NCBI GenBank assembly: GCA_949316235.1
Contig: OX438759.1
Coordinates: 13,243,618 to 13,307,617, forward strand
Direction of reading: 5' to 3'
From: Oegoconia quadripuncta
Lineage: Eukaryota > Arthropoda > Insecta > Lepidoptera > Autostichidae
Length of the DNA stretch: 64,000 nucleotides
Shown here: positions 22,698-33,755 of the stretch, one piece after another
Numbering within the stretch: the stretch's first letter is position 1
Layout: each line of letters opens with the position of its first letter
Program-made: the position numbers and the translations under genes
Notes under the pieces: model-generated
What the model was told of the DNA's origin: nothing
What the model saw: only the letters and a program-made list of their open reading frames with translations
Databases searched by the model: none

Positions 22698-22897
22698 TGT
22701 TTTTTTGGGAGGACCTGGGAACGCATAGGCGGCTCCAGGTCCCCCCCCGCCCCGCCCCCCCTCACAAGGGGAGGCCCATTCCCGGAGGGCGTCTAGCGCA
22801 CCCTCCGTAGGGGGCGCTGTCGTGCCTCACACCGCGATCAGCAGCGGTATGACGCGCGACAGGGCCCGATGCGACGACACCTCCTGCGGTTTCAGCT
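22698..22897. other. GC-rich segment between the duplication units
   Basis: About 200 bp with poly-C runs (22741-22761) and CpG-rich sequence unlike its surroundings. It separates unit 1 from the start of unit 2. I do not recognise it; it could be the UTR of a LINE or a fragment brought in during the duplication. Confidence 0.4.
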
Positions 22898-23298
22898 CCT
22901 ATACTTGCTTGAAACTGGAATTGGTAGAAATAGCGATAATCTACTTGTTTCGTTCGAGTAGCCGAGTCCTTGTAGAAAACTTAGTTTATTGTCTTTTCAC
23001 AGTTTTAGAATTGACAGAGAAAATGTATATAAGAAAAGTTTTAACAAAATATGCACTGTGTCATCGACGCCGCTGATTGACTGTCCTTAAATTGTCCGCG
23101 CTGTACACCACCGTCTTCACTCCCCGCGCCCCGCACCACCGTACCCGTGCGTTCGCACGTACATACTTACCTACTATTATTATAGTAGTAGGTATTCATA
23201 CAATAATTCTCAGTTTGTAAGATAGGCAAATACGATTACTTTATTTTGTAATTGCAATAATGTCCCGACTCACACTTGACCTGGTATAGGTACCGGCC

Positions 23299-23969
23299 GA
23301 CTTTTTTTACCGTAAGGAAAAAAATAGGGCATAATTTAGGTAAGTGAAATAGAAGGTATTGGCATAGTTCAGTTTTTCCTTACAGAACCATCCTCGAATA
23401 AAGCCTTGTTGCCTATTCCACATAATTATATAATTAAATTAAATAAATAAAAAATTCTTAGAGGAAATATGAGTTCCAAATAAATTTCGTATGATAGGAA
23501 CGCTACGAATCCCGCCAGTCGCATATTAATCTGTGGCCGTCACGTGCGTCGATGATTGTTTTGAGAAAAAAATCTACGAATCTCAATAACTTCTACTTCA
23601 CTTATCTAATATTGGTTTTGTACGACGACCTGTTTGGTGTAGTGGTTAGCAACTCTGACCACTATACCAAAAGGTTGCGGGTTCGAATCCCGCTAGGGGC
23701 ATATTCTTGTGTGACGAATACGGACATGTGTGCCCGAGTTATGGATGTTTTCATTTATTATAAGTATTTATTTCCAAAAAAAAAATGTATTTATATAGTT
23801 ATGAACCATCTGTTATCCACAACACAAGCCTATAGTTACTTACTGTGGAGCTAGATGGCGCTGTTTGTATGTCTAAGGATACTCATGTTTATATTATATT
23901 TATGCCCTATTTTTTTCCTTGCGACACAGAATTAATATAGTACTAACGTGCTTGCGGTAAAAAAACTCA
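23299..23969. mobile_element. MITE family M3 copy with nested SINE B
   Basis: Both ends are intact (GACTTTTTTTACCGTAAGG and GGTAAAAAAACTC). The SINE at 23626-23880 sits at the same place as in unit 1, so it predates the duplication. Confidence 0.85.
23626..23880 (+). mobile_element. SINE family B copy
   Basis: Same insertion as 22226-22480, in the second duplication unit. The B-box is GGTTCGAATCCCGCTAG. Confidence 0.87.
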
Positions 23970-24026
23970 CCGTTATGTTAATAAATACTCCTGTTTAGAG
24001 GATTATATATATATTACGTTACGCTT

Positions 24027-24086
24027 GCCAACCACCACACCATGTTAAAAACACCGGTTCCCCTCCGATCACCGAAGTTAAGCAAT
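24027..24086 (+). other. 5S rRNA-like segment, second copy
   Basis: Nearly identical to 22627-22686. It is followed by TAGCGCTCTTTGTGTTTTT, as in unit 1, and then by unrelated sequence. Confidence 0.75.
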
Positions 24087-24421
24087 AGCGCTCTTTGTGT
24101 TTTTTTTTCTATTCAACAAAAGATTGGAATTTTGTTTCTTTGTGTACCAAAATATTGTTTGTAAGCGATTACTAACTTTTTTAATGGAATGTTGCTCTAT
24201 TATTTCCGTCGATTGTGTTTTCTATGGAATCTCGCGTGAAATACTGTGATGTTACTAAAACAAAGATAATATCAATGAAATTGTGGCATGTGCTGTATCA
24301 CAAACAATAATTCTGTTAATTAGTTCACATATCCAAAGTCTAGATAAGTCCACTGCTGGACGTGAAGCCTCACATTATGGCGCATTTGTTTCGGTTTTTA
24401 TGGGCCATCGCCACGGTCTTT

Positions 24422-24640
24422 TTGTTGGTGGTAGGGCATTTTAAATGTCCGCCTGGCTAGCTACCACCATCTTATCTAAATCTGCCGCCAAACAGCAATA
24501 TTAAAAGCATTGTTGTGTTCCGGCTGTCAAAGATAGCCAGTTCCCCAAATATTTGGGTTTCTCGGGGTCAGGCCTCATCTTCATGTAACATCAGGTGTGA
24601 TTGAGGTGAAGTGCTAACCTGTTGTGCTTAAAAAAAAAGA
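24422..24640 (+). mobile_element. SINE family A, 5'-truncated
   Basis: Begins at GTTGGTGGTAGGGCATTTT, lacking the tRNA head, and ends in an A-run. Degraded LINE/SINE sequence flanks it on both sides (24340-24420, 24640-24800). Confidence 0.82.
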
Positions 24641-25007
24641 AATCTGGGCAAGCGGGCTGATGATCGTATAATTTTGAGAGCCGACCAATGACGATGCCGA
24701 CCACTGGTGTATGCTGTTACGCTTAGGATCCCTTTACATTACCCACGGGAAGATACGGATTGGTCTTATTCTCCTCTGCCTGGAACCTTGTGGCTAATTA
24801 GTTAAAAAGTGACACATTCAGTGAACAAAAAAATCTTGAAAAATCAAATTAAATGGTTGATTCAAAAACCGATTAGGACGTTTAAGTACATGTTTATTTA
24901 AAGTTGCAGTTAAGTCCTGAATAGTACATTTAATTTGTTACGAAATTCATCCTCATTATCATCATCGGTGCTTCTGGCGCTAACTGTTGGGAACAGCCTC
25001 CTCTCAC

Positions 25008-25137
25008 AGGGCCGTATTAATAAATCTATCTTGAGATTGAGATCGCGTCTCAGTCTTAATCTGTTCTAATATGCTACATATTTTAAAGCATCAACTTAAA
25101 GTCATCTTAATCTTGAGAAGGGGATATTAATACGGCT
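25008..25137. mobile_element. Short MITE of family M2, about 130 bp
   Basis: Ends GGCCGTATTAATAAATC and, inverted, ATATTAATACGGC. Inner parts CTTGAGATTGAGA and complement pair. It interrupts an older repeat (CAGCCTCCTCTCACAG ... AGACGTTATAGG). Confidence 0.75.
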
Positions 25138-25537
25138 AAGAGACGTTATAGGCAATAATCCACCACGGGGGTCCAGTGCGGATTGGTGGCTTTGTGTCAG
25201 ACTGTGACTACCTGATAGTGCTTTCAAACCGCCTCTAAAGGCCACTGACTTGGCTTATTAACGTTAATCTTCTTGAAGATTTCATATTCACATCTCTTGA
25301 GATGTGAATATGAAATTACTGCCATGGACTAAGGTCAACATCAAGTTCTGTAAAAAAATAGGTTTCTAACGCTATCCTATAAAAAGTATTTCAAACATAT
25401 ATTCCCTTATAATGGTGATTAAAAATGATAGGTAATTTTACGAAGCCGCTCCCGGTTGCATTGTTACAGCAGCCATGGGTCGGTTGCATACCGTAACTAA
25501 AGGAAAATTCGAAAATCAAATTGTATAGATCTATTTC

Positions 25538-25800
25538 ACGACCTGTTTGGTGTAGTTAGAAACTCTGCTACTATACCAAATGGTCGCGAGTTCAAATCCC
25601 GCTAGGGGCATGTTTGTATGATGAATACAGACATGTGTTCCCGAGTTATGGATGTTGTTCATCTAAAGATGTATTTATTAAAAAAAATGTATTTGTGTAG
25701 TTTATCAACCATCTGGCATCCATAACACAAGCCTAGATGCTTACTGTGGCCCTAGATGGCGCTGTGTGTTTGTGCAAAGACATGCAAAGACAAAGACATA
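25538..25800 (+). mobile_element. SINE family B copy, diverged
   Basis: The head CGACCTGTTTGGTGTAG has lost part of the A-box. The body and the CTAGATGGCGCTGTGTG tail are present. Confidence 0.8.
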
Positions 25801-25936
25801 TGGATTTATCAAGATAACAAACTTAATTTTGTGATTATCCACTATTATAATAGACGCCATCTAGGTAACTAATTAACATATTGCGTACGTGATGCTACAA
25901 TACACAAAGTGGAATTCAGCTATTTTCTTTTTTTTA

Positions 25937-26850
25937 TGCTAAACTGGATACGCGTGTGTCCACAATCTCACCTGATTTTGGTAATGTCAAAAAATTGTAC
26001 TGAAATGTAGTGCCCAAAAGAAAAAAATGTGCCACTGTAATTTAAAAGTTATTCAATATTTGAAGTAAACATTCTGGTGCGACGTATTGCTGGAATCCTC
26101 ATTTCTACACGCAGAGACTGCTTTACATGTATACATTAGTATAGCAGTTTTTTATCCTTTCTGAAATAAAAATTGTAGACTGCTTTATATGTATACATTA
26201 GTAAACCAAAAAAATGTGCATGATTAATGCCATCGAAATATATAAGTCCCCATAAATGGTGCTTCGAAAACAATGAAGTTATTTAGATAGCTTTGTGAAA
26301 AGGAGCAGCAGATAAAGGACTTTTTGTCCGCCGGACTTTGTTGCATAGAATGCCATTCATTCCAACCTCGGGGACAAAATTGTCTGATCTAGATTTTTTC
26401 CACAGCGAAAAAAACTCCATCCGGGCGCTGCTCCTTTTCATAAAGACATCTGCTCTAATCAACCATCTGGCATCCATAATACAAGCCTAGTTGCTTAGTA
26501 TGGAACTAGATGGCGCTGTATCTATGTGCAAAGATATTTATTATTATATTGCTTATTATTTAACTAAATAACTTCGTTATTTTTGAAGCACTATTTATGG
26601 CACTTGTATATTTCAGTAGCACTATTTATGAACAGTTTTTTTTGGGATACAAATCACAATCGTAGATAAAGCAGTTTCTGCGTATGAGAAATGAACATAC
26701 TAGCAACACGTGACGCTAGAATGCTCACTTAAAATATTGAATATCGTGGTACAATTTTTTTCCTTTGGGCACTATTTCGCACTATTTCAACTCAATTTTT
26801 TTAACATTATCAAAATTTCTGAAATCCAGTTTGTCTATTCTAGCATAACG
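25937..26850. mobile_element. Diverged fold-back element M6, about 0.9 kb
   Basis: Inverted arms pair over most of its length: ATGCTAAACTGGAT with its complement near 26840; GAGACTGCTTTA with TAAAGCAGTTTCT; and TTTGTGAAAAGGAGCAGCAG with GCTGCTCCTTTTCATAAAG. The arms are diverged. A SINE B tail fragment (26455-26545) lies inside the right arm. No transposase was seen. Confidence 0.7.
26455..26545 (+). mobile_element. SINE family B tail fragment
   Basis: Contains ACCATCTGGCATCCATAA and GAACTAGATGGCGCTG, the end of family B, inside M6. Confidence 0.7.
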
Positions 26851-26889
26851 TACCTACTTATGTAATATATTTGAGTTTGTCAATTCTAG

Positions 26890-27130
26890 TTACGGAACCC
26901 ACAGGGCACGAGCCCTACTCGCACTGCCTCAGGACGGAGGGTAGTGTTTTTCGGTGTATGTATGTATATTATATATATAACCTAATCGACTTGACCGATT
27001 TTGAAGTACATTATATCATTAGATGCGTTCGTCCCCAGTGTCATAATATACCATTTGTGGTTAAAAATGCAGCATGGCGCCTGCAAAATATGCTGTCGGG
27101 TTTTATATTTTTAAAACTTAATTACTTATG
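26890..27130. repeat. Interspersed repeat
   Basis: Shares GACTTGACCGATTTTGAA and AAAATATGCTG-CGGGT with 44670-44800, on the same strand. Family unknown. Confidence 0.5.
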
Positions 27131-27759
27131 AAATGCCCTTGTTTGTGACTTGGTAAGTGAAAGATATCTCGAGTACCTACTAACAACTTACTATAATTTT
27201 TCACATGAGTGTCACCATTGTTATATTTTAGTCTCTAGGGCAACTATATTATAATAGGCATTTACTAAGAAGTACTTATAGTTAATATAGGATGTTGGTG
27301 TTTCCTGGTTTTTGGAAGCTCAACGAAGCTACCTATTAATGCCTACTGCTGTCTATGCTGTCTCACGAAGCAGCGGTGTAATGTTATGAGCTCACGCAAA
27401 GCGCTCTTGTTATAGTAAACTATAGCACTATCATTGTTACTCGTATCGAATAACAATACCGACCGAGCAGTATTAGCGATAAATTTTCGTCAACGAGAAT
27501 TAGTTTGTGTAAATTCCTAATAAACTAGTGTTTAGTCCATTGTAAAGAAAAATGAATACCACTTGCAAAGAAATTCATCGTCAGTGTATGACAGAGGACA
27601 CAGAAATGTAAGAGATCCGTTAAATGTCCCTCAAATAAAAGATAAAATTAATTAAATTTTCATTCAAGATTTTAGTTCGCGTGAATGTTTATGAATCCTA
27701 CTAAATATCGGTTTTTCTTGAACAGGATTCAGGACTTCGAGCGTTGTTTTGTAACAGCT

Positions 27760-27767
27760 TATAAATA
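27760..27767 (+). promoter_or_regulatory. Candidate TATA box
   Basis: TATAAATA lies about 25-30 bp before 27790 and about 100 bp before the ATG at 27867. The surrounding sequence is non-repetitive. Confidence 0.4.
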
Positions 27768-27866
27768 TGCATGTGCTGAGCCAACTCCATCCTCCATCCT
27801 TTTCGAGCACCTTGACCGCGATCAAGCGTCCTGACGGCACGCTGAACCGACCGGCGACGTCATAAC

Positions 27867-27920
27867 ATGATGAGTCAAACGAAAGCCCCCGCGCTCTCCT
27901 ACCACTGGTCGTCGTTCTTG
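27867..27920 (+). CDS. Candidate first coding exon of an unidentified gene
   Basis: Eighteen codons, MMSQTKAPALSYHWSSFL, end exactly at a strong donor GTGAGT (27921). The piece is CpG-rich compared with the surroundings and lies 100 bp after a TATA box. If real, the transcript runs right and its next exon should begin in phase 0. I found no convincing partner exon in the window and do not recognise the peptide. It could be chance. Confidence 0.33.
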
Positions 27921-28278
27921 GTGAGTTTGATGGAAAAATTATACCTTCTATGTCTATAATACCATTAATTTGGAATGGTAGTATAATACGGTGTACATTT
28001 GAGTATTTGTCTTGAAGCAGTTGTGTTACTTGAATACTCAGAAATTGTAAAATAAGTCCTAAAAAGTGTTAAAAACGTATAAAAAAATGCGTATTAAAAA
28101 AAATTGGTAAATACTAAAATAGTACTTTTTATATGTCACACGGGAAGTACGTTTTATTTACATAAACAATCTTGCGTAACATACAATTTCTGGGTTTAAT
28201 AAAAGGTACTCAAGTACCACTATACGGCTTAAAAGTTCTTAAATTTATGCACCCATAGTTAGATTTACTTACAATTGT

Positions 28279-28428
28279 GTTATGTTCGATATTACAATGC
28301 GAGATCGAATTGAAGAAATCCGCAGACGATCGAAAGTCACTGGCATAGCCCAGCGGGTTAGTAAGTTGGAGTGGCAGTGGGCTGAGCACTTGACCTGTAG
28401 GACTAAGAAGCGTTGGAGCATAAAAGTT
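28279..28428 (+). pseudogene. RTE-like LINE fragment
   Basis: Reads MRDRIEEIRRRSKVTGIAQR, then VSKLEWQWAEHLTCRTKKRW. It is related to the fragment at 11.8 kb and to the C-terminal part of RTE-type polyproteins. Confidence 0.65.
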
Positions 28429-28919
28429 ATAATTTTATAAAACAGAAACTTATTAAGAACCAGCGCTGTGATTCGTCGCAGCATGAGCTGAGTGCTAACA
28501 CATTTGTGCACGTCGCAACACGTGACAGCATTGTCGGGATCTTCTTCATAATTGTATTTCTATTTTAGCTATAATTTACTACTTATTTGTTTTTGTATCA
28601 TGTTGTGGCGTTCATAATAAACTATTCTTATTATTATTCTAAAGCATATTATAAAATATCAGACTATTTGGATGATAATCAACCATAGACGTAACCAGCT
28701 CGTTCGCATGTCAGGCTATTTCACAATTAATAATTAAATATAATTGTGCCTTTTTGTAATACAAAAACATGTTTTTAAAAAGAGCAACCTCTCGAGTTTC
28801 TTGCTTGTTCTTCTCATATATTGCCTTATGAACAAGCAGTAGCTTAAAAATGTAAAATCTGACTGTTTTAAGCGTAAGGTACACTTGTACCTACAAAATA
28901 AAGCGTTTTTGAATTTGAA
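28429..28919 (+). mobile_element. LINE-3 family 3' end, split by another insertion
   Basis: 28429-28457 and 28640-28919 match the end of LINE-3 (AAACAGAAACTTATTAAGAA, then AGCATATTATAAAATATCAG). The 3' UTR includes TCTCGAGTTTCTTGCTTGTT. About 180 bp (28458-28639), ending in TTATTATTATT, are foreign. Confidence 0.75.
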
Positions 28920-29115
28920 TCCATCCACAAGATGGCGGCGAGCCTTCCCGCGACCTTTCATCCGGTAGCTCTAATCTATGTTGAGCAGTGAACGTCACGT
29001 GGCTATCATGAAGATACATACAACATTAAGTGCAGTGCGAATTTAGAGAAGGGGTAGCAGGTGAGTGTATACCTAATAAATAAATTTAGATGACTATCTT
29101 TTTGATATTTTTTTT

Positions 29116-29206
29116 CTTTAAAAAGAGTAACCCCTGAGTTTCTTGCTCTATCTTCTTTGGGGAGTTTGTTTTCATATGTTATTTTGAAATAAACACTTTT
29201 GACTTT
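29116..29206 (+). mobile_element. LINE 3' UTR fragment
   Basis: TTAAAAAGAGTAACCCCTGA and TTTCTTGCTC match the 3' UTR of LINE-2 (21450-21480), and it ends with AAATAAACACTTTTGA. Confidence 0.65.
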
Positions 29207-29219
29207 AACTGTATAAAAG

Positions 29220-30050
29220 CCAACTTAAAAGATGGAAACGCCTATCAGATGAGGCCACTCTTGATTACGAACAACTTTCCCTCAGGAGCTATAGTCTAAA
29301 TCGATCAAAAAAATTTCGATTACCTTACCCATACAAAGTAAAACCATTCTGCAACCACGTTTATGTGATTTAAGCTCTCCATATGTCTGTATTGGTAGGT
29401 GTTTCTCACTTATAATATAAGTACATGTCCAGAATCCTCATGATGAGCCCTTTCCTGAATGAATATCCCCATATTGTAATACATTTAATTTTTCACTTTG
29501 ACAAACTTTCAGTCTTGTTGCCGCTGTGGTTTACTTTTTTGTCACGTAACCTATCCTATGACATATGTACTGTCATGACAAATCTAAGGTTACGTCATTA
29601 ATTAAAATCCATCCAGCCGTTTCAGTGTTATGCGGGAATAGTTGCACGCAAAAACATGACCCTCTCTTCAGTCGAGTAAATAGTCTCTAACTGTATATCT
29701 AAGTCAAACGATACACAATCGAAACAATAGGCTATATAACTATTTAACGTAAAATAAAACCCGACTGGTCAAACTCTAAAAAGAGTATAACAAGCTCTAA
29801 AATGTGGCATTCTGGTGTATTTGCGATAAATCGTAATATTTAAATCTAAACACAACAAAATATTACAGTTAAGAGCATGTTTTTCAATATGGCCTCCTCA
29901 TATTTTGTTCAATATTTTCTTAGGTAACGTACACATGTTAATTCCATCTGCTAGACTTAACATTTTTAAGTTACGTAAATCGCGCATAGCAGACTAATAC
30001 ATTTCGTAAGGTTATGTAAAATCGTAGAATAATACACTCACAATTCTAAG
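29220..30050. other. Mostly unique AT-rich DNA
   Basis: No coding exon or recognisable element was found. Confidence 0.5.
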
Positions 30051-30059
30051 TTCGTATAA

Positions 30060-30520
30060 ACTAGAGAACTCATGGTAAGAACTTCACACCGCGTTTCGCC
30101 ATGACTCGAAGAAAGGCTCGAAGGCTCGCTTTCGATGTTTACGGGAGAAATCTCAACCGGTCGGGCCGGCAGTCCCGCGCCTCGCGCCGCCGCGTATTCA
30201 CGTACATTGCTGTTCGCGCCATAAAAACAAAACTTCTCTCGCGTCCCAAACAATTCGAGGAACCCTCCACAAAATTCTGAACATCTCAGTGCAGTTAGTG
30301 CCTTTGTGAATGTGAATCGGACCTGTTTTTTTTTAAGTGCTTACCTGGAGTGTTTTTTTGTGTACCACCGGTATGTTGTTTGTAGTGTAAGCGTATAATA
30401 GCGGTATTATTTAGGGACGCCGGAGACGCATACCGCAGCATCTCGCCAGCTGGCTCGTCTTAGAAAGGAAGCCTCTCACTCGATCTGGTGTCTAACGAGT
30501 AGGTGTACTTGTGTCGATAT
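30060..30520 (+). promoter_or_regulatory. Candidate TATA-less promoter and 5' UTR in a CpG-rich island
   Basis: About 460 bp of CpG-rich, non-repetitive DNA. CATCTCAGTGCAGTTAGTG (30282-30300) contains an arthropod initiator-like TCAGT. No long frame follows on the + strand, and possible donors are GTAAGC near 30389 and GTAGGT near 30501. It may be the promoter of a gene whose coding exons lie outside the window. Confidence 0.35.
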
Positions 30521-31555
30521 TTATGTTTAACTTTCAAGTTTTTATTGGAAACTGATTTGGTACTTCGCTACTGCCGTCTAACGGTCGCTTGACAACTTTT
30601 TACTTGGACGTCGTTAATTATTAAGTATACTGTTTTATGGTTATTTGCTAATTAATTTTAATAACTTAGTTCTTTCCACTTATTAAGCGGCAAAGGGTGA
30701 TATGAAAGTAATATAGTGACTTCGCTTCGCGCCGTGTACAAAAGACTTCAACGATGCACATTTATTTGGAGGAAATTTATTAATTTTTGTGTTTACTTTG
30801 CTAAATGTTACGTAATGCTCTGAGATATTCTACTTATTTATTAGTGCTACGTAATTTTTATTAACAAATAATATTGTATTTATCTGATAATTAACACGTG
30901 TATCTAGGTAGTGTTTATATAGAGTCCAATTTAGTTAGGCGGGTTTTCTAATCTGTAACTAGGTACTTAAATTTGATTTAAGAGACTACAACGAGTTTTT
31001 CTCGTTTAGGACATATAACATTATATTTTTAATGAGTAAGATATAATATTTTTTAAAAAACATATTCATATACCTTTGGGAATATCTACAACTAACTTCG
31101 AATCCTAAATTGTTCTCGTAAGGAACACCTCAAATTCGAGAAACTAAATACTTGACAATACAGTCGGAACATACGTCTTTAGATACATAAACGTTCGCCA
31201 CCAAATTGCTTTGCATTACCGGCGAAGTGGTGAATTTACTCGCCAGCGCGGGCGCCGCGATTAAACTTATATCGTGTTTATAGGGTTGACAAAGTACCTA
31301 CGAAGGTCCCTACAGTCAGGTAGGATCAATAGGATGTAGTGAAGCAAATCTCCAGAAATACACATTAACCAGTCAATTATTTTTTTTTAATTTAAATAGA
31401 TTTTACAGTTCTTCTCTGATTACACTTAATAGCAGTGGAATGGAGAAGATGTATTTAAGCTAATTAGAAAGACAAAGGGAAAGCCATAGTGTTACTTCTT
31501 GTAGAGTATCTAAATTTTTCCCGGCAATAAGCAAGAGATAGAGTTACTTTTAGAA
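30520..31555. other. Unique DNA, nothing recognised
   Basis: A stretch free of the SINE and LINE families seen elsewhere. It could hold intron or regulatory sequence downstream of the 30.3 kb island. Confidence 0.45.
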
Positions 31556-31558
31556 AAA

Positions 31559-32065
31559 TAAATGAAATGAAATGAAATGAAAATCATTTATTCATGTAGG
31601 CAATACAATATGCACTTATGAACGTCATTTGTTTTTTAAACTACCACTAGCTCGGAACGCGACCACTACTGAGAAGAGCTAGCGAGAAACTCAGAGGGTT
31701 TGTCTCTTTTCAATAAATCATTTACAGTCAAGAAAGGTTACAACAATTTTATATATCGTGTAGAGGAGCCGTTTAATCCCATGGATTACTTTCATTAATA
31801 TAGTCTGAAATTTTGTAATATCCCTTTTTACATAATTTTTGATTTATAATACGTTTAAATTTATTAAGCGGAAGATTCCGTGTATCCATGGGAACCTTGT
31901 TGTAGAAGCGCACACATTGACCTCTGAATGACTTACTAACTTTACTAAGTCTACTAAAAGGTACAGCTAATTGATTTTTGCTCCTTGTATTGACATTATG
32001 TCGGTCACAATGTTTCTCGAATGAATATATATTTCTCTTAATATATATAAGATTTTCACAAATAT
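31559..32065 (-). mobile_element. LINE 3' end fragment
   Basis: ATGAAATGAAATGAAA at the left is the reversed simple tail. AGCGAGAAACTCAGAGGG matches the 'GAGTTTCTTGCT' block of LINE 3' UTRs, and GTAATATCCC...CATAATTTTTG corresponds to the GYYKISDYL end. The coding part is degraded. Confidence 0.7.
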
Positions 32066-32154
32066 TCTGGAGTTCTGTGTTTAATTGAACAGTGGTTCAT
32101 GAACATGAAGTGATATATACATATGTTATAAAGCTCGTTTATCATAAAGACATA

Positions 32155-32284
32155 TCTTCTGAGGTGAGTCTAAGGCCAAGATTGAAATGACCTTAAGTTG
32201 ACGCTTGAGAATCTGTTATATTAAAATAATGTTGGGACTGAGACGCGATCTGAATCTCAAGTTCTATTTATTAATACGGCAATG
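32155..32284. mobile_element. Short MITE of family M2
   Basis: Resembles 25008-25137 in reverse: TTGACGCTTGAGAATCTG, GAGACGCGATCTG and the end TTTATTAATACGGC. The left end is diverged. Confidence 0.65.
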
Positions 32285-32487
32285 AGATTCTTGTAAGAAA
32301 GAATGTGAAGATAAGTATAGAGAAGTGACATTCTTCAGTTGAACGTAACATGGAATCATCGTGCTTTAAGCTGGATTTATATCATCACTTGGCTATACAA
32401 AACTACTAATAATGAGAATTATCAGTTATTTGTATTACTTAATACTCATTATTATTATTCGTAAAAGTAAAAATCTTCTTCTTTTCG

Positions 32488-32750
32488 TGTCGAGGCAAGT
32501 TTCAAATTTTATTGGACCAAAACTTAGCCACTCTACCATCGCTGTCTGTGTCGTTAAGGGGGTCGTCAAAGGTGCAACTGTCAGGACACGCGGGGCAAGA
32601 CAATACGTGACCCATTTTCTGTGGGGAGACTTCGCACTCGCATCGATCACTCTCGCCATCGGAGAAGCCCCACCTGCACAGATTATCTTTGCTGCGGCCA
32701 ACCTGTGTTCGAAGCCGATTTAAGGATTTCCATGTTGGCCATGGCAAGTC
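32488..32750 (-). pseudogene. LINE ORF C-terminus with zinc-knuckle pattern
   Basis: The frame (81 residues, stop after WSNKI) reads WPTWKSLNRLRTQVGRSKDN, then CRWGFSDGESDRCECEVSPQ and GHVLSCPACPDSCTFDDPL. The C-x-W-G ... C-x-C ... H-x3-C order resembles the zinc-binding end of Jockey/R1-type LINE proteins. 5'-truncated, so not functional. Confidence 0.65.
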
Positions 32751-32879
32751 GTGTCCAGGAAGAAGAGACTCCTTGAGCGGGAGGAACGACGCAAGAGAGT
32801 ATCTTTGCCGCCACAGGCTGCAGCGAGCATCCGTAGTAAAAATAATGTGATGTTAATTTAATAGAGGGTAGTGCTCCGG

Positions 32880-33183
32880 GCGAGAGGCAAAATAAATGGG
32901 TCTAGCTTAAAATTCAACCTGCAGAGCATGCAACAAAGAAAGGGAATCAATGAAGCACCTTCTGTGTGACTACGATACCATAGCTGCAAGGCGTATGCTT
33001 CATTTGGATGAGGGGTATCCTGAACCCAGCGACTACATGCTCTTTCCACTAACCTGTGTCATGACTTATGAAGTCTATAAGTTGGCAGTAGAAGAGAGCG
33101 AAAGCAGGGGAAGTGCACAAATTAAAGAACCCGATTGGGTCGAAGTGCCTTTGGGCATATGTCCAACCCCACGGCAAATATAA
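32880..33183 (+). pseudogene. LINE ORF C-terminal fragment (second type)
   Basis: Reads CRACNKERESMKHLLCDYDT and IAARRMLHLDEGYPEPSDYM. C-x2-C ... H-x3-C is the pattern seen after the RNase H or RT region of several insect LINEs. It lies next to the fragment on the other strand at 32488-32750. Confidence 0.55.
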
Positions 33184-33569
33184 GAATAGAATGGAGGGGC
33201 AAAATACTCTTAGTAGTCAGAATAGTAGAATAAATTATAGCTACATTATCGCTTCGTTTCATGCACGTAAAAAGAATTAAACCAGCCCGTCCCTTCCCGT
33301 AGGTGCCTTAAAGACAACTCTGACTTTACCACGAACATCTATATTGTTTTTTTTTTATTGTTTATCTATAATAAATCATTTATTTTCCAGACATTAAGGT
33401 CCACTTTGTTAGTACAGTCACATATAACTATGTTAGTAAACAGTGGTAGATATTGAAAATTTAAAATAACAATTATAAATTCAAATGTCAATTGTAAATA
33501 TATATATAGACTTGCACGTTTCAACGGCAACTCACTTCCTGTAACATATGCATTTTTGCGGTTCCTGTA

Positions 33570-33755
33570 CCATCGGTTGCGGGTTCGAATCCCGCGAGGG
33601 GTAATTGTGTGATGAATACGAACATTTATTCCCGAGTCATGGATGTTAATATAAACATTTATGTATGTTTATCCGTTATCTAGTATCCATAGTACAAGGT
33701 TTGCTTAGTTTGGGATTAGATGATTGGTGTAAGTGTCCGAAATATTTATTTAAAT
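33570..33755 (+). mobile_element. SINE family C copy
   Basis: The B-box GGTTCGAATCCCGCGAG is preserved; the A-box part is lost. The body has CCCGAGTCATGGATG and ends GATGATTGGTGTAAGTGTCC. Confidence 0.8.

Larger units (their letters stand above)
21597..22698 (+). repeat. Segmental tandem duplication, unit 1
   Basis: This unit and 22959-24098 are about 1.1 kb each and agree closely. Each contains the TAGCCGAGTCCTTGTAG start, a CpG-rich piece with CGTACCCGTGCGTTCGCACG, MITE M3, the nested SINE B and the 5S-like end. Differences are mostly short indels. Confidence 0.85.
22898..24098 (+). repeat. Segmental tandem duplication, unit 2
   Basis: 22898-22954 repeats the start of LINE-2 (compare 20498-20555) and then jumps directly to the TAGCCGAGTCCTTGTAG block. 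It therefore looks like unit 1 with the LINE body deleted. The rest parallels 21597-22698. Confidence 0.82.

Noticed and set aside
22627..22746. Functional 5S rRNA gene
   Set aside because: Only the first half matches; the C-box half is replaced by T-runs and unrelated GC-rich DNA.
30038..30253. Minus-strand open frame in the CpG island
   Set aside because: It is explained by the high GC content; no domain, no splice signals and no conserved-looking peptide.
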